Assembly: GCA_003554345.1 (NCBI GenBank) | Contig: PWGE01000441.1 | Span: forward strand, 1 to 5,658 | Origin: T1SED10-198M sp003554345 [NCBI: Candidatus Sumerlaeota bacterium] | GTDB taxonomy: Bacteria > Sumerlaeota > T1SED10-198M | Length of the DNA stretch: 5,658 nucleotides | Reading direction: 5' to 3' | Shown here: one piece after another, positions 1 to 5,658 of the stretch | Position numbering within the stretch: the first letter of the stretch is position 1 | How the letters are laid out: each line of letters begins with the position of its first letter | Made by a program: the position numbers and the translations under genes | The notes under the pieces: model-generated | Seen by the model: only the letters and a program-made list of their open reading frames with translations | Told to the model about the DNA's origin: nothing | Database searches by the model: none

Positions 1-204
1 ATCTATCTTTGTCACTTCCTGCTCTCTGATATAGATTTTTCCGCTGCCCGGTTTCCTTAATCCGGCTATGAGCTCAAAAATAAGGGTTTTGCCGGCACCG
101 GTAGGACCAAACAAAACAAAGTATTCGCCCCTTTTCACTTCAAGCGATATATCATTCAGCGAGAAACGTGGATAGGTAATGGCAAGAGATTGAAGTGACA
201 GCAT
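1..204 (-). CDS. ABC transporter ATP-binding subunit, molybdate/tungstate-type (3' partial)
   Basis: Only the first 68 residues are in the window, beginning MLSLQSLAITYPRFSLNDIS. The Walker A motif GPTGAGKT is at residues 33-40, followed by the typical LIFELIAGLRKPGSGKI stretch (~41-57). The Q-loop, LSGGQ signature, Walker B and any C-terminal MOP-type regulatory domain lie outside. The short N-terminus, with few residues before Walker A, and the GPTGAGKT wording resemble ModC and archaeal-type WtpC ATPases, from memory. It starts 1 nt after the permease stop (TAAC-ATG), with GGTGAG 4 nt upstream as a modest ribosome site, so it is translated together with the permease. It powers import through that permease. 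Confidence 0.93.
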   Translation of the reverse strand, partial: MLSLQSLAITYPRFSLNDISLEVKRGEYFVLFGPTGAGKTLIFELIAGLRKPGSGKIYIREQEVTKID

Positions 205-205
205 G

Positions 206-1045
206 TTACTCACCGATGGGCACTTTACTTCTACTGAACTTTTTGAAGGTGACCAGCAAAACCACTGATAATACTATCAATATGAGAGCTATGGCCAGAG
301 CGCTCTGGATATGTCCTACGGATAATTCTAAATATATAGAAGTAGCCAGCACTTCTGTCCTTTGACGGGTAGTACCTACAAAGACCATCATGGGACCAAA
401 AAGACCTATGGCTACCGCCCATGCAATGACTCCACCGGCCACAATACCATTTCTCACCATGGGAAGTGTCACTTTCAAAAAGACTCCCGCCCTTGAATAT
501 CCAAGCGTTCTGGCCACATCTTCTATCCGTGTATTCATGCTATCAAAAGAGGCTTTCACTGTTCTTACGGCATAAGGAGCAATAATAAAAAACTGTGCCA
601 GAACAATACCTGCCGGCTGATACACAAAACGAAATCCCGTGTTTTCGATAAACTGACCTAAAGGCGTCCTGAAAAAAACAAGCAGACATAATCCAAAAAC
701 AAGGGGCGGCAGGACAATCGGAATATCTACGAAAGTATCAAGAATTGTCCGGCCTGGAAAATCGAAACGACTCAGGACATAACTCACGGGCACACTTACA
801 AACACAGCCAGAATAGCGCTTATTGTGGAGGTTATAAGACTTAATCTCAGGGCAAAACGCAAATCCACACTTTGAAAAATCGCCCTGAATTCATGAAAGT
901 CCAGAAACACTACCGCCGCCCCAAAAAGCAGCAGGAGCGATCCCACAAAAAAAACTGTTATAAAAAATGAAAATATATCAAAAAGGGATATAAAGCCGTA
1001 CCGGGAAATCCTGATCCTATTCCTCCTTTTCCTCCAGATAACCAT
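206..1045 (-). CDS. ABC transporter permease, ModB/CysT type
   Basis: 279 residues with about six membrane helices (~22-48, 64-90, 101-125, 143-163, 199-225, 246-266). The cytoplasmic EAA loop that docks on the ATPase is clear at ~175-204: EDVARTLGYSRAG, then VTLPMVRNGIVAGG, with the conserved Gly and the LP pair. FPGRTILDTFVDIPIVLPPLVFG (read as FPGRTILD at ~96-103 and DIPIVLPPLVFG at ~107-118) is typical of the molybdate/sulfate permease group. The late segment LFGPMMVFVGTTRQRTEVLA is related to the usual FGAT...GRT segment but diverged. It forms the membrane channel, presumably as a homodimer, served by the two binding proteins just upstream and the ATPase just downstream. The ATG chosen lies 29 nt inside the previous gene and has no good ribosome site; see the separate entry. 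The N-terminus is strongly basic (RKRRNRIRISR), which suits a cytoplasmic tail. Confidence 0.9.
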   Translation of the reverse strand: MVIWRKRRNRIRISRYGFISLFDIFSFFITVFFVGSLLLLFGAAVVFLDFHEFRAIFQSVDLRFALRLSLITSTISAILAVFVSVPVSYVLSRFDFPGRTILDTFVDIPIVLPPLVFGLCLLVFFRTPLGQFIENTGFRFVYQPAGIVLAQFFIIAPYAVRTVKASFDSMNTRIEDVARTLGYSRAGVFLKVTLPMVRNGIVAGGVIAWAVAIGLFGPMMVFVGTTRQRTEVLATSIYLELSVGHIQSALAIALILIVLSVVLLVTFKKFSRSKVPIGE

Positions 1046-1859
1046 ATCGTTGAAAAGCTTCCCGGCCTGTGTCCGATATAATAAAATTCATAAAATTTTC
1101 AGCTTCTTCCTGGTTTTCTGCATTTTCGAGCAAACACGCGGTGACTCGTATTTCCGGGAAATCTATGCCTGCAGGAATACTTTTTAATTCATCATATAAT
1201 TCAGGAAGAAAACTCCAGGCCACCCCTGCATCAATGTGTTCAGATACCAGGGCAACTGCCAGTTCATTATGAGCACGACTCTCAAGAACCACATTATCGT
1301 AAACCGATTCTTTCCATCCTTTATCAGCAAGAGCTTTTTCCACAAGCTCTCCTGCTGTAGAATAGCGGGGATCCGTTAACCCCACTTGAAGCTCAGGTCT
1401 TTTCAAACAGGAGATATCTTCGATATTATGAGGATTATCCTGCGGTACCATAACCACAGGCCGGAGATATCCGGGAACTGTATAATCCCTTAAGAGTCCT
1501 TTTTCGTCCAGATTATCCGCATAAGGATCGTGACAGACATAGACATCTCCCCACTGTCCCACTTCGATGGTGGCAAGTAATTCTGCAGAACCGCCAAAAT
1601 TAAACTGAACAGCTATATTATATTCTTCCTGAAAATCCTTTGCAATCTCTTCCATCACCAGTCGCATAGAGGAACCACAATGGACGACCACTTTTCTGTC
1701 CGCTTCTATCTGAGCAAATTCACTGCGCTGCTCATAAGGAGTAGCCCGTGTAGTAATCTCACCTGTTTCTTCAGTTTCTGTCTGATAACGAACCCCCCAG
1801 ATCACTGCAATTACAAGCACTGCCAGAATAACTGCATAGAATAACCTGTCACTTCTCAT
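1017..1859 (-). CDS. ModA-like ABC substrate-binding protein 2, membrane-anchored
   Basis: 280 residues. An N-terminal hydrophobic helix (~6-22, FYAVILAVLVIAVIWG) is followed by a Thr/Glu-rich linker (~26-55), and no lipobox is seen, so an anchored protein with a flexible stalk is inferred. The binding domain (~56-275) aligns by eye with binding protein 1 throughout: VVVHCGSSMR (~57-66), FNFGGSAELLATI (~87-99), GDVYVCHDPY (~104-113), VVMVPQDNPHNIEDI (~135-149), NVVLESRAHNELAVAL (~189-204), HIDAGVAW (~208-215), and the C-terminal ENFMNFIISDTGREAFQRYG. It keeps GSS in loop 1 and a PRYSTAGEL loop (~164-172) closer to classical ModA than binding protein 1 does. The two are diverged paralogues, not a recent copy. 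The start has a good GAGGTG ribosome site 5 nt upstream, inside the previous gene. The Glu-rich C-terminus (LEEKEE) encodes two GGAGG motifs. The substrate is unknown; an oxyanion is expected from the family. Confidence 0.88.
   Translation of the reverse strand: MRSDRLFYAVILAVLVIAVIWGVRYQTETEETGEITTRATPYEQRSEFAQIEADRKVVVHCGSSMRLVMEEIAKDFQEEYNIAVQFNFGGSAELLATIEVGQWGDVYVCHDPYADNLDEKGLLRDYTVPGYLRPVVMVPQDNPHNIEDISCLKRPELQVGLTDPRYSTAGELVEKALADKGWKESVYDNVVLESRAHNELAVALVSEHIDAGVAWSFLPELYDELKSIPAGIDFPEIRVTACLLENAENQEEAENFMNFIISDTGREAFQRYGYLEEKEE
1022..1035 (-). promoter_or_regulatory. Double GGAGG ribosome-binding motif inside the permease reading frame
   Basis: GGAGGAAAAGGAGG lies at the end of binding protein 2, just before its TAG. 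It sits downstream of the only ATG available to the permease (1045-1043). No ATG, GTG or TTG follows at normal distance in the permease frame: the codon 6 nt later is ATC (1015-1013) and another candidate is ATT (1009-1007). The motif looks like a ribosome site, but the start it would serve is unclear. It may simply be the result of Glu codons. Confidence 0.4.
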
Positions 1860-2659
1860 TTGTTCACCTCTCCAAAATGATGTTTGTCAAAAATTTCCCG
1901 GCTCTCCTGTGTCAGCATGAAATCCATAAACTTCTGTGCCTCTTGATTATTCTCTGAAAACGACAGTATAGCAAGAGGGACCATGGGCATAACATTGTCA
2001 TCAGGAGGAATAGGAATAACCTCTCCTTCTTCATGCCGCCGTGCCACGGTTTCCCATACAATCGCAGCATCAATGTGACCCATTATGACTCCTGTCGCTA
2101 AATCATGAACAGTTGTCCCGTCAAATACCACATTCTCCTCCATCTCTTCCCGGGACAGGTTGTTTTTTTCAAATATCTGCCATGTAATACCGCCAATAGC
2201 AGCTGCTCTTTCATCACCCACTCCCAGCTTGATAGCGGGATCTGCGAGATCATGCAGGCTCTCTATCTGATGGGGGTTTCCGTCCTGCACCATAATAACC
2301 GGTACAAATCTCGCTACATTGACACTTTTCTCAATAAAAGTCCGCTCTTTTGCTTTCTGAACATACGCTTCATCGCCAGGCATAAAGAGGTCACCTTCCG
2401 GATTTGCCTGAAGCTGCCCCAGTAATATGTTAGAAGCCCCGTAATTGATTCGGACAGCAATACCTGTTTCTTCTTCAAAGTTCTCTACTATTTCAGAAAC
2501 AGCAGGTCGCAAACCTGCTCCACAATAAAAATGTAAGGGTTTCCCTTCTCCACCCAAAAACAGATCACGGATAAACATACCCATCAAAAAGAAGACCACG
2601 AAGATAAGAAGAAATTTCAATCCTTTTCTTATCTGCTGAATACTTTTATCTTTTTTCAT
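1856..2659 (-). CDS. ModA-like ABC substrate-binding protein 1, membrane-anchored
   Basis: 267 residues. A basic N-terminus (MKKDKSIQQIRKGLK) leads into a hydrophobic helix at ~14-30, with no lipobox and no clear signal peptidase site, so an uncleaved anchor facing outwards is likely. The body (~40-262) is a type II periplasmic-binding fold of the molybdate-binding superfamily: LHFYCGAGLRP (~42-51), INYGASNILLGQL (~71-83), GDLFMPGDEAYV (~89-100), VIMVQDGNPHQIESLHDL (~121-138), HIDAAIVW (~195-202), EVIPIPP (~213-219) and a C-terminal helix like that of ModA. The mature size (~230) is about that of E. coli ModA. The usual small/serine ligand position of loop 1 reads CGAG, and the tyrosine of the classical DAGIVY motif is replaced by Trp. 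Role: capture of an anionic ligand for the permease encoded downstream; tungstate, molybdate or another oxyanion are possible and the sequence does not decide. There is no evident Shine-Dalgarno, so translation is probably coupled through the ATGA overlap. Its own stop overlaps the next start the same way. Confidence 0.88.
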   Translation of the reverse strand: MKKDKSIQQIRKGLKFLLIFVVFFLMGMFIRDLFLGGEGKPLHFYCGAGLRPAVSEIVENFEEETGIAVRINYGASNILLGQLQANPEGDLFMPGDEAYVQKAKERTFIEKSVNVARFVPVIMVQDGNPHQIESLHDLADPAIKLGVGDERAAAIGGITWQIFEKNNLSREEMEENVVFDGTTVHDLATGVIMGHIDAAIVWETVARRHEEGEVIPIPPDDNVMPMVPLAILSFSENNQEAQKFMDFMLTQESREIFDKHHFGEVNK

Positions 2660-3735
2660 TGAACAAGGATAAACTCATTGAATGCGTCAGGATCCGTACC
2701 ACCTGCAATGCCAGGAGTCATCTCCAACCAGTAATCATAGCCTTCACCATCAGCATCTTCGAAAATTACTATATTAAAAGCAAAAATAGCACCTTCCCCG
2801 GGTTCCACCTCTAATTTTTCAAAAGGCATCTTTATCTCATAAAAAGTTTTCTTTTCATTATCATCGCGGTGTACATGATATTCACTGTAATCAAACAGAT
2901 CTGAAACAGGACCGCCAAACTGATAGGTACGAACCTGTTCACCACCTGCCAGCGCAAGACAGAGGTTAAAGTCAGAAATTCCGGGTTTTTTGGGCGCAAT
3001 GCCAAACTGAATAGAGTCTCCATCCCAGATACTATCCCCTCTTCGGGAGTTGAAATGTTCTTCTACTTTTGCCTCTACCGCCAGGTACAGATATTCTTCA
3101 TCCCAGCCAAGATATACATGCGCCTGCTCAAGTGTTCTCTCAAGAGTATCAGGATCCCCGTTTTTAAAATCCTCATCTTCACCAAGGTAAAAGAAAGGTC
3201 TTCCCTCCCATTCAGAAAGATTTCCATCTATTTTTACAGGCTCATCCAAAACTCTTATTTCTTGTAAATCTTCAAAAATAAAGTCTTTCGTTGTTGTGTG
3301 TCCATCAAAGTCCATATCTTCTTTATCTGAAGGTAACTGCTCAGGTTTCTCGAAGTCCAGCCTGATGGAAATCTGACAGTTTTCATCGATCATCTCTTCC
3401 AGTTCGAACTGGACCTCCCTGCTTTCCTGGGGCTCCATTTCGAACCCTTTTTCTTTGATAGGTATATCATCTATCTTCAAAGTAGCTTTTACCTGAACCG
3501 GTTGAGTATCCATATGACAGTTTATATCGACCAGTATTCTATCAGCAGCAACCACTGTAATATCATACACACCGGCAGGATATATATGATGAAGAGGAAG
3601 AGGTTCATATCCTTCCAGAGCTTCTTTTAGAGGATACTCCTCAAGATAGATAACCTTCTCTTCTCCGCCTGCCGCTTCTCCTGGTACAGACAGAAAGAAG
3701 GCAAGCATACAGACCATTATCAGTATTTTCTTCAT
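2656..3735 (-). CDS. Secreted protein with CBM9-like C-terminal domain
   Basis: 359 residues from the chosen ATG. Residues 1 to ~23 are a clear Sec signal peptide (MKKILIMVCMLAFFLSVPG, then EAAGGEE), so the mature protein is extracytoplasmic. No convincing lipobox is seen. Residues ~30-150 form an acidic, beta-rich region that I cannot assign to a family. From ~165 to the end the protein resembles carbohydrate-binding module family 9 as found in bacterial sugar-binding proteins: VKIDGNLSEWEG (~167-178), LGWDEEYLYLAVEA (~209-222), WDGDSIQFGI (~237-246), FYEIKMPFEKL (~298-308) and the closing YDYWLEMTPGI. Role inferred: binding of glycans or a surface partner; no catalytic motif is seen. A GTG at 3783 would give a 16-residue extension overlapping the upstream stop, but it would bury the signal peptide, so the downstream ATG with a good ribosome site was preferred. 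Its stop overlaps the next start as ATGA. Confidence 0.85.
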   Translation of the reverse strand: MKKILIMVCMLAFFLSVPGEAAGGEEKVIYLEEYPLKEALEGYEPLPLHHIYPAGVYDITVVAADRILVDINCHMDTQPVQVKATLKIDDIPIKEKGFEMEPQESREVQFELEEMIDENCQISIRLDFEKPEQLPSDKEDMDFDGHTTTKDFIFEDLQEIRVLDEPVKIDGNLSEWEGRPFFYLGEDEDFKNGDPDTLERTLEQAHVYLGWDEEYLYLAVEAKVEEHFNSRRGDSIWDGDSIQFGIAPKKPGISDFNLCLALAGGEQVRTYQFGGPVSDLFDYSEYHVHRDDNEKKTFYEIKMPFEKLEVEPGEGAIFAFNIVIFEDADGEGYDYWLEMTPGIAGGTDPDAFNEFILVQ

Positions 3736-3742
3736 ACCTGTA

Positions 3743-3747
3743 CTCCT
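3743..3747 (-). promoter_or_regulatory. Ribosome binding site deciding the CBM9 gene start
   Basis: AGGAG lies 7 nt before the ATG at 3735-3733. It supports that ATG over the upstream GTG at 3783-3781, in agreement with the signal peptide that begins there. Confidence 0.7.
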
Positions 3748-3779
3748 GAATATTATTTTATCATACAACCGAAAACGAA

Positions 3780-5658
3780 TCACTTATGATCCTGGCACAC
3801 AATTTCTATTCCCGAAATGACAGAAGGAGCATTCCCATTAACAAACTCTATTTTTAAAATATCCTGAACTGGTATATCGGCAAATTCTTTCTTTACCAAA
3901 CGTCGAGCTCCCCCTGTTTCCTCATATATATCAAAGCCTTCCAGCACCTTTTCTCCCTGCACCTTAACATCAAACCGTCGCTCTCCAATTCCCAGGTCTT
4001 CCGGTTCAGCAAAATACATGGTCACGTGATATGACTTCTCTTCCTCTTCAGATTCCTCATCTAACAATTTCACTTCCAGCGAATCAATACCTTTAGCACC
4101 ATAGGAAGCCACCCACTCATAGCCGTCTTCCGGATTTTCTATCCACGAAGAATGATTACGAAACCACTCATGAGAGCTTGATGTCAATTCGAGAGGCACA
4201 TCGGGACCCTGTCCATAGATTTTAGGATACTCCAGCCACAAAACGTCATTCTCACGCCGATTTCCCTGTGCACCAAAATTTATGCCAATGGTTTGTATGG
4301 GTTTTTGACCACTTTCCAGCCTGTTAAGGGTCCACATTTCTGCTTCTGGCTTGTGAACAAGCCCCAATGAGGTCTGAAGTTGATAAGAACAGGTACACGT
4401 TCTCGTATATTCAGGGGCATTCAATAATCCATCTGCGGCAATAAGGTTATTCGTACAACCAGAACGAAAACCGCCAAAGTTACCAGTGCCTCCTAAATTT
4501 TTCAAATCATGAAATCCGGCAGCACCAGAACGAAAATTGATCATATGCCGACTGGCATTCATAGTACCACACCCATAATATCTATGATAAGACCAGCGGT
4601 ATTCTTCGCCTGTAAGTGGATGCTTTTGCAACATCACTTCGCCTGTTTCAGGATGTATTGCTCGTTGTCCGGGATTCCCCGGGATAATCATATCGGGATG
4701 CAGTCCCAGAGGACCGGTGTATCTTTCCCGGTAAGTCCATTTTTCATCACCACTTTGCCCGCAATGGGCTTTCAGCCTTTCACGGGGCTCATCTGGCGGC
4801 ACTCCCCGGGCACCATGTCTGCCCCCCTGCAACAGGGTATTATATTCTTCATAGTATCCTAACCATGTCCCGAAAACGTCTTCCTCCTCCCGCCAGAGTT
4901 CTCTGCCTGTGCGGATATCAAAAGCGAGCAGATGAGATTCCTCTTCCACTTCTACGCCTCTCCTCTCAAGAAGTTCCCGGGCCCCGCTGGAAATTCCATC
5001 AATGGTAAATAATTTCCCGTCACCTGCTACTATGGCATTATGTCGGAAACCAACCTGTTCAGCTTTCCGGGCCCAATGAACACCTCCATCATATCGATCC
5101 ATGACCAGAATAATGCTGCTGGAAGTGGCATTCCAATTCTCGGTATTGCCAATTTCTCCATCATCAAATATCTGGGGATCAATGGTGGCAATTAAAAGAT
5201 CTTCCCAGACCATCACATGACCCCATTCCGGGTTGCGAACTTCTTCAAGGGGAGGGATGCGAAATTCAACCTCTACTTCCCCGCTAGAAGGGTCAAGACA
5301 GTAAAGTTTGTCTTCATATATAACGTACACTCCATCCTCTTTGGAAACATAAGGACTTCCTATAAAATTTGCGCCCGGATGATTTGGCATATACACTTCT
5401 TGTCCATCCCGAAAACGTCTTTCATGCTCAAGAGTGGTAAAAGGATGTCCGATTTCTGGAAAATCTTTTACCCATAATTCGCGCCCGGTATACACACAAC
5501 GAGCACTCAGGGTATCAATGCCAAGGATAAACAGTTTACCCCCTGCTACTTGAGGAATAGGACCATTACCATGCCTCGGAAGAGTATTTTTATTAGAGGG
5601 GCCGCCGAACCACAAAACTCCCATAGGCGCTCTGACCAGATCATCATCAGAGTAGGTA
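3780..5658 (-). CDS. PQQ-type beta-propeller protein with malectin-like C-terminus (5' partial)
   Basis: The frame is open to the window edge. The Met at 5624-5622 is probably internal, because the 11 codons before it (TYSDDDLVRAP) read straight into the family-like LGVLWFGGP-type segment (here MGVLWFGGP). Counting from that Met (614 residues), propeller blade signatures recur: YTGRELW ~45-51, LDPSSGEVE ~110-118, MDRYDGGVHW ~175-184, FDIRTGRELW ~235-244, CGQSGDEKW ~288-296 and HPETGEV ~324-330. A conserved-looking block follows at ~346-418: YGCGTMNAS, FRSGAAGFHDL, GGTGNFGGFRSGCTNNL, TRTCTCSYQ. Residues ~484-609 look like a malectin-type beta-sandwich (YEWVASYGAKG, VTMYFAEPEDL, RRFDVKVQGEKV, ISGIEIV). 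Known of the family: such proteins are mostly extracytoplasmic and are often named quinoproteins or BamB-like. Inference: an envelope protein that may bind a quinone cofactor or a polysaccharide. PQQ binding is not shown, and any N-terminal signal or extra domains are outside the window. It is the first visible gene of the operon and ends 44 nt before the next start. Confidence 0.88.
   Translation of the reverse strand, partial: TYSDDDLVRAPMGVLWFGGPSNKNTLPRHGNGPIPQVAGGKLFILGIDTLSARCVYTGRELWVKDFPEIGHPFTTLEHERRFRDGQEVYMPNHPGANFIGSPYVSKEDGVYVIYEDKLYCLDPSSGEVEVEFRIPPLEEVRNPEWGHVMVWEDLLIATIDPQIFDDGEIGNTENWNATSSSIILVMDRYDGGVHWARKAEQVGFRHNAIVAGDGKLFTIDGISSGARELLERRGVEVEEESHLLAFDIRTGRELWREEEDVFGTWLGYYEEYNTLLQGGRHGARGVPPDEPRERLKAHCGQSGDEKWTYRERYTGPLGLHPDMIIPGNPGQRAIHPETGEVMLQKHPLTGEEYRWSYHRYYGCGTMNASRHMINFRSGAAGFHDLKNLGGTGNFGGFRSGCTNNLIAADGLLNAPEYTRTCTCSYQLQTSLGLVHKPEAEMWTLNRLESGQKPIQTIGINFGAQGNRRENDVLWLEYPKIYGQGPDVPLELTSSSHEWFRNHSSWIENPEDGYEWVASYGAKGIDSLEVKLLDEESEEEEKSYHVTMYFAEPEDLGIGERRFDVKVQGEKVLEGFDIYEETGGARRLVKKEFADIPVQDILKIEFVNGNAPSVISGIEIVCQDHK

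Noticed and set aside
231-422. Short minus-strand frame inside the permease
   Set aside because: Out-of-frame shadow of the last permease helices; the permease frame has the EAA loop and the helices.
2105-2425. 106-codon plus-strand open frame
   Set aside because: Antisense to binding protein 1 over its conserved ligand-loop region; the product looks random and has no credible ribosome site.
2515-2526. Lipobox-type cysteine in binding protein 1 (LHFYC)
   Set aside because: Cys46 is some 15 residues after the hydrophobic helix and within the first strand of the binding fold, matching Cys61 of protein 2, so it is not a lipidation site.
3736-3779. Terminator, promoter or riboswitch in the 44-nt gap
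   Set aside because: No inverted repeat with a T-run and no convincing -35/-10 pair; too short for a structured riboswitch such as a molybdenum-cofactor element. The AT-rich stretch is explained as leader plus ribosome site.
3736-3783. GTG start at 3783 for the CBM9-like gene
   Set aside because: Would add 16 residues (GTG read as Met, IRFRLYDKIIFRSTG) before a standard signal peptide; the internal ATG has AGGAG at 7 nt. The GTGA overlap with the upstream stop keeps it as a weak alternative.
4509-4862. 117-codon plus-strand open frame
   Set aside because: Lies wholly inside the propeller gene on the opposite strand, whose protein shows clear family motifs across the same bases; no domain-like sequence in the plus-strand product.
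1-5658. CRISPR array, tRNA/rRNA, insertion sequence or tandem repeats
   Set aside because: Read on both strands; nearly every base is within the six genes and no regularly spaced repeats, terminal inverted repeats or RNA-gene signatures were seen.

Overview
The window is a single block of six genes, all on the minus strand and packed almost without gaps. In transcription order (right to left) they are: (1) the 3' part of a large PQQ-type beta-propeller protein with a malectin-like C-terminus (5658-3780, cut by the window edge); (2) a secreted protein with a CBM9-like C-terminal domain (3735-2656); (3) and (4) two divergent ModA-like substrate-binding proteins in tandem (2659-1856 and 1859-1017); (5) a ModB/CysT-type ABC permease (1045-206); and (6) the first 68 codons of its ABC ATPase (204-1, cut by the other edge). 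Junctions are +44 nt between genes 1 and 2, 4-nt ATGA overlaps for 2/3 and 3/4, a 29-nt overlap for 4/5, and 1 nt for 5/6. This is the layout of one operon with translational coupling. No promoter, terminator, RNA gene, repeat array or mobile element is visible; the promoter must lie beyond position 5658.

Organism: a bacterium with moderate, fairly even base composition (roughly mid-40s % GC by eye). The propeller subfamily (LGVLWFGGP-type start, TNN-CTCSYQ cysteine block, malectin tail), CBM9-type secreted proteins and the CGAG/CGSS kind of ModA-like binding protein are combinations I associate from memory with Planctomycetes, Lentisphaerae and related PVC or candidate phyla. That is an impression, not a placement. 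No phylogenetic marker gene is present.

How the genes may work together: the last four encode a complete importer of the molybdate/tungstate/sulfate superfamily, except that it has two different binding proteins for one permease and one ATPase. Both binding proteins appear to be held to the membrane by an N-terminal helix, and both carry Cys-Gly in the first ligand-loop position where classical ModA has Ala-Ser. The first two genes encode extracytoplasmic proteins with carbohydrate-binding-type folds. The inference is an envelope system that pairs a surface propeller/lectin protein and a CBM9-like partner with uptake of a small anion or metal-type ligand. The substrate is not determined by the sequence. 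This gene combination is the most interesting point of the window.
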